Assembly (NCBI GenBank): GCA_034406715.1
Contig: CP137875.1
Coordinates: 496,001-560,000 of the forward strand
DNA length: 64,000 bases
Direction: 5' to 3'
DNA from: Rhodotorula mucilaginosa
Lineage: Eukaryota; Basidiomycota; Microbotryomycetes; Sporidiobolales; Sporidiobolaceae
Position numbers and translations under genes: made by a program. The notes under the pieces were generated by a model. It saw only the letters and a program-made list of their open reading frames with translations, did no database searches and was not told where the DNA came from. Positions 42,349 through 55,848 of this stretch are shown one piece after another (position 1 is the first letter of the stretch; every line of letters begins with the position of its first letter).

Positions 42349-44645
42349 TCAAGTCGAAAAGACCTGCCCGTCCCACACTGCGCCCGAAATCAAATTCCGG
42401 TGCCAGCGAGTGCCTTCGCCGCCCTGCTCGTCCCGCACGACATGGCCCCCGCCTCTGCGCTCTCCCCCCGCTGCTGCTGCTGCACCTTCCCCCATCTCGA
42501 GCAAGTCCATCATCTCCTTGGCCAACCCCACACTAAGCTGCTCAGCTCGCGCCACCTCGAGGACATTGACCCCTTCTCGCTCTCTCCGCTCAATCTCAGC
42601 CATGCCGAGTACTTCCGCCTCCGAGAGGGAAGCGACCGTCGCTTGTCTCAAGTCGAGCAGTTCGAGGATCCGCGCCGAGAAGGACGCGAGTGAGAAGTGG
42701 GGGGTGTGCAGGATCGTGAGACCGGAGGGGAAGACGCGCAGGCGGACGGCGCTGGCGTGGGAGAGGGCGTAGTGGGGTAGGTAGGGTGCCGCGAGGCGGA
42801 GATCTTTGGGCGAGACGAGCGCTGCAGTGAACGGAAACCCAAGCCGTAATGATATGCTTTGGTCAGCGCGTCGGCCAGCCAGCACGAGATGGTCATTATG
42901 GTCCGAGAGACTCACCGACTCCGCGTGCGCGATTCCACAAGCACCAAACTTCGTCGAGCCCCACAATCCCACCATGCCTTTCCATCACACCTCCCTTCCT
43001 CAGCACCTCTGCCAATTCCTTGGCCAGCTCTTCGTGGTAGCGCTTCGAATCAGAGACCAAGTCGGCGGTGACGGCGGCAGAGACGAGTCCGAGCGATTGT
43101 AGCGAAGTCGAGGCGAGGGAAACGGCTTGTCGCTCTTCGGCGGTGGTCGCGCCGCCGGTCGCTGCAGCAGCAGTCGAGGAGGGAGCGAGTCGAGCATTGA
43201 TCGTTTGTGCGAGAGAGATCTGTCATACGGGGGAGGTGCAGTTCGCGGGAATGAGGCATACTTATCTCAGCGCCGGGGTCGTCTAGAAACATCGATCTCT
43301 TCAACCCTCGGCGGCGGGGAAAAGGGACGGACGCACCATGTCTTTCGCTTTCCGCATGAGCGAGTCTAGGTCCTTCAAAGCGTCGTCTAGCGAGTCTTCT
43401 CGATCTCGCGAGTCGAGGTCCATGCCTCGCATGATGGCGTCTGAGATCATGAGGGTCGTGTGTCAGTCCTCGGTGGACATGCACCACCACAAACACGCCA
43501 GCCCTGGCTTACCGATTCCGACTCCGAGGTTGACAGTTTCGCTCGGAGCACCGGCCGAATCGCCCGCATTCTTGCGTGACTTTTGCGTTCCAGACCTTTT
43601 GATATTTCTGTTTGCGGCCGCCGCGGCGGAGAGGTCCCACGCCCGCTTCGCGAGGGCCTCCTTCAAAGTCGAGTAGAAGGGCTTTTCTCCGCCTTTGCGG
43701 AAGCTGAGTCGGACAAAGACGGAGCCTGAAGGTGCGGGGATTGCGGAAGCCGGATCGGTGGTTGGACCGGGCGTGTTGGCTCGGGAGGGTGGAGTCGAGA
43801 AGCTATTGCTGACAGGAGTTGGCGGTACTCCGGGGGTTGCTCCGTCCGAAGGGAAGAGGGGCGACTCGCACACTTCGCAAGTGGCCATCGAGTGGTGGTT
43901 GAGAAAGGTGCAGACGGGACAAGCTATCCGCGACCCGGTCTCTTTCGGATCAAAGAGCTGAGGTGCCGGTGACGTCGATACGGCTGGTCGAGTCGACGTC
44001 GAGGAGAAGCTGGACGGTCTTCTCGAGGAAGGAGAAGCGCTTCGCGGCGGGGTTCCGAGGCTCGAAGAAGGCGGCAGGGACGACGGCGGGAGGGGATCTC
44101 GCGCGACGCCGCAGAGGGAGCATTTCAGCCCCAGCTCGACCGAGGGGACGTTGCGCATCCCGCAGATTCGGCAGACCCAGGCTCGTTCTCCTGCTGCGGC
44201 GGCGAGCGCGAGTCGTTCGCGGTTCTTGTCCCGCGCCGCCGTCGCAGCCACCGCATCACTGACCGCGTCGGAGGGAAGTGGAGCTGGTTCGGACAGGACG
44301 AGGGTGATTTTGGGGTGACTTTTGAGGAAGCCGACCCAGTACTCTGTCCGTTTTACGGCTGCGAGGTCGAGCGCGGCCGAGTTGGAGTGGGGCCGCGACG
44401 ACAAGATGAAGACGATGCGGTGCGTCGTCAACACGCAGCGGCCGTCGTCGTACCGCGGAGCCTTGTCCTTCCTGGCATGGGCGCTGACTCGTCAGACCTG
44501 ATTGATCCCTACAGGAGATAGAGGGAGAACTGCTGCACCCGTCATAGAGTCCGACGCCGTCTGCGTGGGTGAGGATGCGTTCGTCGGGATAGAGCTGGAC
44601 AGAGAGCGTCTCGAGCGTCACATCGAGAGGAGCAAACCGCTTCAT
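42349..44645 (-). CDS. VPS36: ESCRT-II subunit Vps36 (GLUE domain with two NZF fingers)
   Basis: Start at 44645, MKRFAPLDVTLETLSVQLYPDERILTHADGVGLYDG, the first strands of the GLUE domain; the second half is FVRLSFRKGGEKPFYSTLKEALAKRAW. Between the halves are two Npl4-type zinc fingers: WVCRICGMRNVPSVELGLKCSLCGV and IACPVCTFLNHHSMATCEVCESPL. This insertion is as in budding yeast Vps36. After GIMRGM-like and DSRDREDSLDDALKDLDSLMRKAKDM comes the winged-helix half, ending LVSPKDLRLAAPYLPHYALSHASAVRLRVFPSGLTILHTPHFS..ILELLDLRQATVASLSEAE. Vps36 binds ubiquitin and PI3P on endosomes for multivesicular-body sorting. Stop 42349-42351. Confidence 0.9.
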
Positions 44646-44925
44646 CCGCGCATCCGGACAGAGCGTACAGAGGCTATGCTTGCCGTGAAGAGAGGACCGC
44701 CCTTCTGTGAGAATACAAATGCTGTTGTAATCTGAGAATACAAACTCGAGTCTATTCCCCGAGAGGAGAGTGCGGCTTGCTCGTCGTCGACACTCGAGGC
44801 AAACACCTTGTGGCCAGACGCAAGCATACAGTCAAGGGCTTGAACACCGTCGCTCGGGCACACGCTCGCCCCACGGCTTACGCGGCGGACCGGACTCGAC
44901 CTGGCGTGACAAAGAGCAGTCAGCG

Positions 44926-47900
44926 ATGATCGACTCGCTCGTCCAGTTCCTCCTCGAGGAGATTGCCATGGATGGAGACGCAGGTCAGTCCCACACCTTG
45001 CGTACAGTCGACTCGCTCCGACCAGGCACGCGGGGCACTGTCCTCCAGAGGGGTCGCTTTCTCATCGGCTCTCAGGAGGGCGGGCACTGCGGGAGGGGCG
45101 CGAACACGACATGGGCAGGGAGCGCATAGAGGGACTCGCACACACTACAAGGGGCTCTACAGGGCGACCTTGAACCGCACCTGCTCGTCGCGACGCGTGG
45201 GCATGTTGCGCGTGATAGCCGACCCTTTGCGCCTCGAATTCCTCGCGAGGACACGAGTGGTCGCGCGTTCGAGTCCCACAGGGATGCATAGTCGAAAAAG
45301 GGGAATGTCAGCGCTGACGTTGTGCCGAGGCGCTACTCGCAGGGACGTCGATCGAGGCACTCGCCGACTTCATCAAGCAGTTCTACTCAAGGGCAGGAGG
45401 AGGAGGAGGAGGGACCAGCACCGAGTCGCCGCCTCTCACTGCTTCCACTTCGACCGCTGCTGCGCATAAGTCGACAGCGGCGGCGCGCACTCAAAAGATC
45501 GACGACGCCTTCGTGACCTTTGTGTGGAACGCCCTGGTCGACTTGCCCGACGTCCGCGTTGGCGTACTCAGCAAAATCGAAAAACCTGCCGCCGACGCCG
45601 ACGCTCAACAGGTACCCAAGAAGCAGTCCGCCGCACCAGGCGAGGACACCCCCATGGCCGGAACAACTCCCGGCGCAGACGACGCTGCCGCCGCCGAAGT
45701 GAACGAACCGCCCAAGGGCAAACGGAAGAAAATCGAACGCAAAGCCCAAGGCCCGACGCACGAGATGAAGATCCTCCCCGCAGAAGAGCGCGAGCTCGGT
45801 CTGGAAGCACTCACGAAAAAGTATGGCGATCAGTTGCGGGTACTGAGTGGAGAGGAGACGACTTGGGTCGCCATCACCGGCAGCCACCTCCGCGTGCGTC
45901 TCGATTCTTTGCGCACGTTCTCAGTTTGTTCTTCGCTGACTCGTTCCGCGCGCCTTCTCCAGCCTTCGTCGCTCACTCCGGCCATTTACTCGGTGCTGCA
46001 AATGATCTCGCGCGGCCGAGAGGAAGGCACGACCGCGGTCCGGATCTCCAAAGAACTCGGCATCGACCCAAAGAGTGTCTTTCACTACCTCAAAGTGCCA
46101 CAACAGCTCGGGATCATGTGAGCCTCTTCTTTTTCTGTATGTATTTTGCCGTTGACGACTTGTACTGAATGTGCATCGGACCCCCTCGACAGCAAAAAGT
46201 TCCGCGACACGGACGGAGGCAGCTGGACGAACCGGGCCTTGCATGTACGCTACCTCGCGACGTCTCCCTACTGGGCCGTCCATATCCAGACCGAACCGGA
46301 CGCGATCAAGGAGGAAGAGGGTGGCGGTGAGGACGGAGCAGGCGGCGGCGGCGAGGAGGAAGCGGGCGTTGGGGGGCAATGGGGCGGCGACGAGATGAGC
46401 CCGATCAGTCCGCTGTACTTGACGACGAATCATGAAGTCATCCGGAAGCGGGTCGTCAAGGCGCTGAAGAGGAGGAAGGACTGGTGGATGCCGCACTTTG
46501 ATTTGCACACCGCCATCGTGAGTGCCTCCTCCCCTCCAAACAATCATCTTGGCCTTTGCTGACAACCCAACTCGGGACGACAGGGACTGCACGCCGCTGC
46601 GAGTCAGAGTCTTCGTCGTCTGAACGCGATCGTCACCACGATGGCCGACGAGGGCATCCTCGAAAAGATCACGGTCACGAAGAAGAAGTCGGGCGGCGTC
46701 CAGAGTCGGACTCAGGCGCTCCGACTCCGCAGGCCGGACGAGCTCCAGGTCGACGGCGAGAATGTCAACGTGGATGTCAAGGTTCGACAGCATGCGCTTC
46801 GCGAGGTAGCGCAAGAGGAGGACGACGATGACGGATCGTCGTACCCGGCGACGATGCGCACGATCGAGCAACAGGTGCTCGACCTCGTCATGAATGCCGG
46901 CAGTCGCGGTATCACCAATGTCGTGAGCACGACTCGTTCTCTGCGGTGTGACAACTCAGTGCGACCTTTGGCTGACCTCCAGATCGGCGCATCCAGGAAA
47001 TCTCCGCCGCCCTCGGCAACTTTTCGATGCGCTTCATCGAGTCCATCCTGCAACGTCTCGGTCGCTTCAGCCTCCCCGCCCATCTCGGAGACTACACGCT
47101 CTTCTCGCTGCAGGAGACGGTCGGTCGCCTGAAGCGCGTCCGGTGGTTCTCCCTCGTCGGCTACCTCTCGTACCGTCGCGCACGCGGCTTCCCCGACGAG
47201 GTGCAGGAGCAACGGTGGCAGGCGATTGTCGACCAAGGTCGACTCGGCCAATGGGACGAGGAGGCGGCGGACGGACCTCGTGAGGGTCAGTTCGGCACGG
47301 CGCTCGAGCGGCAGAAGCGCTTGAACAAGTTCAACATGTGGCAGCACGCGGCCGATCAGGGCGCCGTCGGGAACCGCAGGAAAAAGTCGGCGGCGGTCAC
47401 CGACAAAGGCAAGGGCAAGGGCAAGGGCAAGGCGAAAGCGACCCCCGAGGGAGGTGCTGCGGACGCCGCCGAGGCTGGAGACGAATCCGACGTGGAGGAG
47501 GGGCCGCCGCCGCCGAAAAAGCCTCAAGGCCGACCGCGCAAGCACCCGCTCAAGGAGGGCGAAGAGTCGCCTTACATGCGTCGCAAGCGCGAGAAAGCCG
47601 AAGACGAGGAACGCGCCCGCCAGGGCTTGCCGCCGCTCGTGCGAGTTCGAGGCAAGGCGGCGAAGAAGAAGGACGGAACGGCAACGGAAGAAGGGGGCGA
47701 CGAGGCGGGTCAACCGGAGGCGAGCACGTCTGGCGCGAAGACGAAGAAGAAGAAGAAGGACGACTCGACGGCGACGAAGGACTCGACGACGAAGAAGGGC
47801 AAGAAGGCGGCGTCGACCACTGCGGATCCCGAGGTGAGGGTTTCGGAACAAGTGCAGCTTTCGTGGGAGCGGGCATAGTCTGACGTTGACGGTTCGTTGC

Positions 47901-50900
47901 GCACGCAGGCGGCAGAGATCGAAATCGACGAGCTCGAAGGAACCGCGCCGAGCGCGCCAGCTGCTCCGCCCCCGGTCAAGAAGAAACGCGGCCGTCCACC
48001 AAAGAACAAGAACGCCGAGACAGGGACGCCTGCAGCCGCTGCTACCGAAACCGCGGCAGCAGAAGCTCCGCCGAACGGCGGCGCAGAGGGCGGTCCTTCC
48101 GCAGACGTGGACATGCACCCGAGCTCGACGGCAACCGGACCGGAGTCGAACGGCGCGAAATCTTCGACGACTAGCGCAACGCCCTCGACGCGCAAACGAA
48201 CCGTTCTCACTATGGAGCCCTTCATCGAGATTGACGTTTCGTCTCCTCTCAAGCGCTCGAAGACGTCTGCAACGCCTCGGTCTGCCTCGAACGCGGCGCC
48301 CAAAGTTTCTGCCGCACCAGCAGGTTCGCCATCGGAATCACCAGCGACGCCTTTGGCACCGGTCGCCGGTCCTTCCGGCACTCAGGGAGGACGTCTCGAG
48401 AAAGTCGCTCCGCCCCCACCGACGCCGGGTTCAATGACGCCAATCGCCACTTTGACGCCAGCGGCCGCGTCGTCGCCCACTCAGGCTGCAGGCCCCCTCC
48501 GCGACGCTACCCCTGCTGGAAAGGCTCCTCGTGGCTCGTCGCCGACCGAGTCGAAGCCGAAGAAGAAGAGCAGTCGTCCCTCGGTCAGCAGCAAGCTCAA
48601 CTTGACGCAGCTGGCTCGTCAGCAGGAGGTGCTCGACTATGTCGCCGCGTCTGGGGGTATGATTGAGCAGACGCATCGCCTGAACGAGCTCATTCACGCG
48701 TGGAGCTCGTCGCAAACGCCGCCGGTCAGCGTCTACATGATGGACAAGCACCGTCTGAACGAAGTCTTGAAAGCCGCGCTCAACGGTGGACGACTCAAGA
48801 GGACGGTCGTCACGGGCGCCAAGGGTGAACGTTACGAAGTCTACTACCTGCCGACCATCGACCTCGCCAGCGACGAAGCTCGTCGCTTCCTCGTGGGCTT
48901 GAGCGAGGCGGATCGCCCGAATCGCTTCCACATGTACCGTGCCGTTACCCAAGTCTCGTCGGACAAGTCTGACGATGAAGACGCCGACGAACCGAAAGAT
49001 GTCATCGGCAATGCGAAGAAACGACTCCACGAGGAGCAAGCGCTCGACGACCCCGAACCTGCCCAAAGAAAGGCCGTCGTGCAGGAATACTTCCGCCAAC
49101 AGCAAGCCGTCCTCGGGCGGGTTCACGGCGTCAAGTATGGTCTCGTCGCTCGAGCTCGCCAGCTGCACAAGTGGCTCGCGAGCTACGTCTTCCGGCACGC
49201 GGACGAGCCGGACAGCGGCATCAGCCGAGACAACGGCGACCTCGTCATCGCGCAGGATGTCATGCTCGACCGCAAGCCTCTCGGCGTATTCCGCCGCATC
49301 GTGCCGCTCCCCGTCGAGTCGGAGCAGCTCGATGCGTACCTCGCCGAGGAGTCCAACCAACATACCGCCATGCGCGACTTGCCCGCCGATATCGCTTCGA
49401 TCGTCCGCCCCCGACTCGGCAAGCGCAAAGCCGCGATGTGGCGCAACCTGGAACTGCTCATGGACCTGGGCGTTCTCAGCCCGGCCGTCTGGAGCATCAA
49501 CGATCGCGGCGGCGGAGGCTTCAGCAAGCCTCGCAAGGCCAAATGGGCATCGCACTGGCGTTTCCACGTGCGCGTACCCGTGTACTCGTTCGCGGATGCG
49601 CAGGCACCTCTGGTCGCCGTGCACACACTCGACTCGAACCAAAGTGTCGCCGCCTTCTGGACCACTCTCCAGTCGGTCTCGACGGCGAAATACCGCGACC
49701 CCCTGCCGGGTACGCAGGCGGAGGGTTTCCCTTCCGCCTACTCTGGTCGAGCCTTGTCGCGACGCGAGCTGGTGTCGGCCGCCCGCTGGCGCGACACTTA
49801 CCAGCTCGTCCCGACTCAACGGTCTTTCCTTTGCAAGCTCGCCACCGCCGATCCGAGAATCCTCGACGAAGCGCGTGCAGCCGAGCTCGCCGAGTGGGCT
49901 CGTTGTCTCTATGCCCCGGCCGACGTGGTCGCACGTTACCTTTCCGACGTGGTCGGAGGACGCAACGCGCACGGCAAGCGACGCCGCGTGCCCAAACTCG
50001 TCGTCGGCGCGGACGGCGTCGAGACGGAAGTCTTGGTGTCAGAGGACGAGGAGGCGCGGGAGAGCGCCACTGCGATTCTTGCGCGTAAACGCAAAGAAGC
50101 CGCGGCGCAGCAGGAGCAAGACTGGAACGGCATCTTGGAACGGTTCCGTCGCGATCACGGCGACCCGGCCCTCGACCAGATCATCGTCGACTGGCTGCAC
50201 GGCAAATTCATCGATCCCAGACCCAGCAACAAGCTCGACGCGAAGCAGCTCGACTTCGAACTTCGCAGGCTGCTGCCGTCCGAGCACGAAGCTCACCCTG
50301 GTCCGGGAGAGGGCCGCCAGACACTCGTGCCCCTCGCGGTGCAGCGCAAGGCTCGGCGGACCCAGGATCCGTACGCCGTAACTCGGGAACCGAACCTTCG
50401 CAAACGCATTTCGCGCGCCGGCAAGCCCAAAGTCCCTCGAGTCCGTTCGGGTGAACCGAAAAAGGTATACGCTCCCATGCAGCGCGAGCTGTCGCCCGTC
50501 GCTCCCCTCCTCAACGACGATCCCGACGCGCCTTTCGAACCGGCGGACCAGCGTGCGTTTCTCGAGAACCCGCTGCCGCCGTATCCGAAACTCGCTCCCG
50601 GCAAGCGGATTCATCGATCGCACTTTGCCACGGAACACGACGAGCTGCTCCTCGATGCCGAGATCGTCCTGCAAGTTCGGGCGGAGGCGCTCAACCTTCG
50701 CGTGCAGTTTGGCGCACTCGACTGGTTCTTCCCCGGCCAGCCCCGAGACGTTCTGTCGAAGCGAGTACGGACCCTGCTCAAGCGTCCTGCCGACAAGGAC
50801 ATGCACGATCGTGTCCTCAACGCCTTCACCGAGGTCTACAACACGTACAAGGGCTCCGTCCGCGATCCGTATCCGCTCAGTCTGGTCAACTTTGATCTGG

Positions 50901-52813
50901 CTGCCTGGATCCGCCTCTTGCGCGAAAAAATCAACAGGCGCCAGCTGTGAGTCAGAGCGTATCCTTCTTTACCACACACAACGAGCTGACTGTCTTCTCC
51001 CCTCCTGCAGTCGCTTGATGGCGGTTCCGGACGTGATGCGCCCGGAGAAGCCGGTCGACCTTCCCGGCTCACTGCGCGAGCTCCAGCAGTACTACCACGT
51101 CAGGCCGGCCGAAGGTTCGACCTCTCTCGAAGGGCGCTGGGACAAGCTCTGGGCAAAGTACCACATCGCTGCGGCGAGTCGTGACGACGCAGTGGCGTCG
51201 GTACCCTACGCCCAGACTTGGGAGGACAAGGCGCCCCCCGCGGCGCATTCTCGCGAGGAGGAGCTCGCGCTCGGTGCTTTGAAGGTGAGCGCAATCGATA
51301 CTATTCTTTGTAAGCGTGTCCCCACTGACCAGTTTGCCCGGACTTTGCTGCCGTCCGCAGGCTGTCCTTTCGACGCCGGACGAGACCTACCGCGAAGTGG
51401 AAGGCGACGCCATGTTGAAGCCTTTCGAGGCTCAGATCGACAAGCTTGTGGAGGATCTGACCGAGAAGGGGCTCATTGTCAAGGCAGAGCGGGACGAGAC
51501 ACGCCGGATCCCTGGCCGCAACTTTTCCTTCACGGACAAGTGCGCTACTTCTGATCTCCCTTTTTCCGATATGCTTGCTGCATCTGCTGACGCCATCATC
51601 TTGATATCTTAGGTACTTGAACCGATTCGGCGCGCGCATCGATCTTTCGCACCTGCAAGAGGCGTCGCTGTACGAGCAGGACCTTTTGACTTCGACTGAG
51701 GGAGTTTTCCCGCTCGCGCCGATGTCGGGCGAAATGATGGCCTTCTTCGACCTGCTCTCGGAAGGCAAAGCCTCCTTGTCCATCGATACCAGCACGTTGA
51801 CGGACAAGGCGCTCGACGTCCAAGACTACACGACTCGTCAAGCCAGTGAGTCTTTGCGCCCGTCAATTCTTCCTTGGCCCCGAAAAGGAGCTGACGGTTC
51901 GGGACGAGGACGTGACAGATGACGACGACATCGAGTGCACGGTCAACATCGTTCCTGCGAGTCCCTCTCAACCCCGCAGCGGTTCCTCGAGCGCGATCCT
52001 GCCCGAGCCGCTCCTCGACCTCTCGAAGCTCTCGGTGGACGAAATCGACGCCGCGACGGCCGCTCTTATGGCGGAGAGTTCGCTGTCATCCTCCCTGCTC
52101 ACGACGATCGGTGCGGCGGGCAGAGACGGCATTCCTTACGATCAGCTCCTGGTGAGTTTCTAAGTCGCTCGCAGTTCCTCTTCTGGACTGACTGGAGTAT
52201 GTCTTTTCCTCAGAAACGCTTCGAGCAAACGACGAACGCCGACTCGCATGACTTTGTCGACGCCGTCTCGCGCTTGACCGGGGCCTCGCCGCCATTGGCG
52301 TTCTTTGGCGGAGTGACCAGCGTCTCGCTCGTCTCGATCGCTTACCTCGCCGATTGGACGGTTCCGGTCTCCAAGTCCGACTCGGCCGACATTGCCGCAG
52401 AGCAAGTTCCGGAGAAGCGCTTCTTGCCGACGATCTGGACGACCGTTCGCGGCGAAGTCAACGCCGAGCTGTACCAACGCGCTGCCGGCTGGATCAAGGG
52501 CGAGCTCAAGTCCCGCAGTGGCGTCACAGCTGTGCGTACTTTTCCAGGTCTGCCTGTCCGGTCTGAGTCAAGCTGACCGCCCGTTGCGTATGAGCAGGCT
52601 CATCTGGTCGATCGCGCGGTCGGGGCTCATCTCCTTTCGGCGTACGAAGTCCACACGCTGCTCTTGACGCTCTTCAAAGCGGGACAAGTCGCTTGCCGGG
52701 ACGATCCGACCGACGCCGAGGTGGATGCGGCGGGCAAGACGGCGGCGCGCACCGACAGGGACCGGATCAACTGGGCGAGGGCGCACTGGTTCGCTGACGG
52801 CGTTTTCTGGTGA
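44926..52813 (+). CDS. TFC3: TFIIIC B-block-binding subunit (tau138/TFC3)
   Basis: Very large protein, roughly 2,300 aa, in about 14 exons. The start MIDSLVQFLLEEIAMDGDAGTSIEALADFIKQFYS is the N-terminal winged helix of TFIIIC220. Winged-helix repeats follow: SVLQMISRGREEGTTAVRISKELGIDPKSVFHYLKVPQQLGI (B-block domain), TIEQQVLDLVMNAGSRGITNVEI and LTQLARQQEVLDYVAASGGMIEQTHRLNELI. Two AT-hook-like motifs, QGRPRKH and KKRGRPPKN, lie in Lys/Ala-rich linkers around 47.5-48.0 kb. One exon (47910-50948) is over 3 kb. The tail ends INWARAHWFADGVFW with TGA at 52811-52813. TFIIIC binds the B box of tRNA genes to recruit TFIIIB and Pol III. Intron 1 (44982-45342) is unusually long. Antisense frames up to 513 codons inside it are shadows. 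Confidence 0.9.
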
Positions 52814-53117
52814 GGGAATGCCATGCTTGGAATTTTGGATGTTATGTGACCTCGCTTGCAGTACATATATACATCATAGCTTGGAATGTAAATTTGGTTG
52901 GTCGCAGAATCGTGGGCGTTCGCGGCTCTGGAAACGGAGGCGAGGATCGCTTGGCGACCGACTGTCCCCGCTTCCACCACAGCGAGCGCTTTGAAGCACC
53001 CCGTATCAGCACCGAGGAAGCGACAAGCTACTGCTGCGCAGCAACGAGACCTTTCAGGCGACTAGAGCGACCGGGAGCCCACTCGAGTGATCCGACTCGG
53101 ACTCGCCTCAGCCAACA
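52814..53117. other. Intergenic interval, TFC3 to chitin deacetylase-like gene
   Basis: About 300 bp, AT-richer at its left end than the surroundings (52830-52900), consistent with a terminator region, then promoter of the next gene. No gene recognised. Confidence 0.4.
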
Positions 53118-55198
53118 TGCGATCCGTGACTCGCCACATCGCCGCTGCTTTGCTTGCTGTCTTGGGAGCGGCAAGTGTAGCTCTCGCGCAAGACGGTGGT
53201 GCACCGACTGGAGCGACGTCGAGCCCCGGTGAGTCTTCCTCTCGGATCGCTGTCCTTCGAAGCCGTCGGGCGTTTCACTGACGGGTCCCTCATGCTTATA
53301 CAGAGTCTGCCGGCTATTCGTGCGACTCGTCAAAGTGCAAACTGCCAGACTGCCTCGTCCGTGACCCTCCTTCTCTCGCCTCCCTCGCGCAGAACTGACT
53401 CGCACACTCTCTCTCGCTTTCCCAGTGCGCTTCTACTTCGCCTCCAGGCGGTCTGAGCCCACAGGATGTTCCTCAGTTCCTTACCTTTACGGCGGACGAT
53501 GCGATACAACTCTATACCACCGAAGTCATGAACCACTTCCTCGCCAACCGATCGGTGCGTCGCTCTCCCTTCGAACGATTCTCGCCTCGCCACCCTGACA
53601 CAATCCCGTCTGCACAGAACCCCAACGGCTGCGCGCCGAAAATGACTTACTTCACCTCGCTCAGCTACACCAACTACTCGATGGTGACCGATTGGTATGT
53701 CGCCGGGAATGAGATCGCCGACCACACCATGACCCACGCCGGAACGCCAAACACGAGCGAGATCTACGGCAACTTGCGAGCTCTGAACGCCTTTGCCGGC
53801 ATTCCCATGTCGTCGCTCACCGGGTTCCGCGCCCCGCTCCTGTCGTGGAACGGATCGACCCTCCAGCATCTGCAGGACGCCTCGTTCCAGTACGACTCGT
53901 CGATGACCTCGGCGACTCTCCCCAACGTCTCGCACACCGATGCGTACTGGCCGTACACGCTCGACAACGGTGTCGCCAACAACTGCCTGCAGCAGCCCGA
54001 CATCTGCCAGGGCAAGCTCAAGCTGCCCGGTCTCTGGGAGATTCCGATGTACGCGACGTTCGAGCCCAACTCGAGCACGATCCACTTGATGGACCCGTGG
54101 CTCGATGGCAACCCAGACACGGTCCTCGAATGGCTCAAGTACACCTTCCTTACGCACTGTGGGTCCCAAAGCCTTCCAAATGCAGGCCAAGGTCAAACTC
54201 GCTGATTCCAAGCTTTCCACTCTGTAGACAACGGCAATCGTCAGCCGTTCGGATTGTACTCGCACCCGATCCACCTCGCGATCAACTACCCAGGCGTGAC
54301 CGACCCGATCGCGACCCGCAACATGCTGCAGAACTTCCTCGACTGGGCTCAGCAGATGCCGAATGTCTGGATCGTCAACAACCAGCAGGTATGCACAGAG
54401 TCCAGCGATCTGGTGAGGCGAGTGGACTTTACTCACTCTGAGCGCTTTTCCCGCACAGATGCTCGAATGGATCAAGAACCCCGTACCGAATAGCAGGATC
54501 TCCCAAGTCAAGGCGCTGCAGTGCCAGACGCCCAACGTCCCGGCGGACGAGAAGATGTGCAACGGCATCCCTCAGAACGAGGTCAGTCGGTCTTGACGTC
54601 GCTTATGTACGGCCAATTCGCGGGGGACTGACCTTGAGGTTGTCGTCGGCGTCGACAGGCCGGCCTTCTCAATCCGTGCGGATTCAAGGACTACCCGTGG
54701 CAAACGTGCGTATGTCTATCGGCGTACGGTGTAGAGCCGACATGCTGATGTAGTTGAGTACGACCGCAGCTGCTACTACTGCCCGGTCGAGCAACCGACC
54801 CCGGACAACCCCGTTCCGGCGCCGGTCGCGGGTAACACGCGGCACACGCTTCCGAGCGACTGCCAGACGGCGTTCTTCAACCCGCAGACGAACGAGTGCA
54901 CGTGCAAGAGTAGCAGCTGCTCCTTTACGGACAACACCAAGCCGATCGGTGCGTCTTCAGTCCCGCTTTCCGACGACGGACTTTTGGACTGACAAGGTCC
55001 ACCTCGCTACAGGCAACTACTCGACCAATCTTGGCGGATCTGGGTCCGGGAGCGATTCCAACGCCCCTGCTTCGGCTGAGCGGACCGCTCCGGCCAAGCA
55101 GAACTCGTCGTCGTCGCGCAGCTTGTCCTCTTCCATCGTGCTTCCGGTCCTCGCTGCACTCGGCGCCGTCGCCCTCGGTTCCGCCGTCGTTCTCTGAT
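53118..55198 (+). CDS. Chitin/polysaccharide deacetylase-like GPI-anchored protein (CE4)
   Basis: ATG 53118, MRSVTRHIAAALLAVLGAASVALAQDGG, gives a signal peptide. A Cys-rich start (GYSCDSSKCKLPDCLCAST) is followed by the deacetylase domain: DVPQFLTFTADDAIQLY (paired Asp of motif 1), NEIADHTMTHAGTP (H-x3-H metal motif), LTGFRAPLLSWNG (motif 3), LWEIPMYATFE, GLYSHPIHL (catalytic His region) and NVWIVNNQQMLEWIKNP. A second Cys-rich stretch follows, then a Ser-rich region ending VLPVLAALGAVALGSAVVL, typical of a GPI signal. The layout with terminal Cys modules resembles the chitin-deacetylase-like group found in animals and fungi more than the short Cda1/2 type. Likely cell-wall chitin modification. 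Stop 55196-55198. Confidence 0.88.
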
Positions 55199-55848
55199 AA
55201 AGATCCCTCCTTGCGTCCATGGACACTCGTTTCTATATACCCGGACCATCCTGCTCTCTAATGTTCCTTCCAAGCGCGCTACGACGACGTTGGCTGCTTT
55301 ACGACGTGCGCACAGACCCTCTGCTCCATGTAACCTCTCGCAATCGATGTCTGTTCATGTCTTTCTTCCTTTTTGCTTCTATTGCAGTACTGCGTCGATT
55401 GAGAATAGTGAGGAAGGTTTCAGCTGCAGGGTGACGAGAATCTGCCCCACATTCGGCAGGGAGGCTCTGAATCCGCATTTGCATACAGAGGTTCACAGCT
55501 AGCCCGCCTAGAGTCTGCTGCTCTCTCAACCCATCTTGCACCTTACTGGAGCGAAAGAAGCATGTACGTACTCGTTTGTGCGCTAAACTGTGTCGGTGCT
55601 GTGGGTCGCGCTGCGGCCTTTCAGCTGAATTCGGCCCGCGCTTTCTGGCATGACGCGCTCAGCACTGCGACCACACCAGCCGGGCGGGCGAGGATCAGTG
55701 CAGACAGAGGTGCTGACTCTGAAGGATGGGCACTCACTCACAGGTCCGGCATCCATCTCGTTCCCGCTCGTCAGCGTACCGACGAAGGCAGCGTACGTCC
55801 CCACCTCCCTCCACATCCCTTCGTATCGTACAGTCGAGGTACTCAGAC
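55199..55848 (+). other. Long upstream region of the glutamate decarboxylase gene
   Basis: 650 bp without a supported gene. A short frame MYVLVCALNCVGAVGRAAAF at 55562 is followed by stop-rich sequence. It could be a 5'UTR or upstream open reading frame of GAD, but nothing shows that it is translated. Confidence 0.4.

Noticed and set aside
45160-45290. Possible tRNA in TFC3 intron 1 (TTCGAGTCC string)
   Set aside because: The T stem does not pair, no A box at the right distance and no acceptor stem can be formed.
48431-49972. Minus-strand 513-codon open frame
   Set aside because: Antisense to the conserved TFC3 exon; long antisense frames are expected in GC-rich coding DNA and it has no domain.
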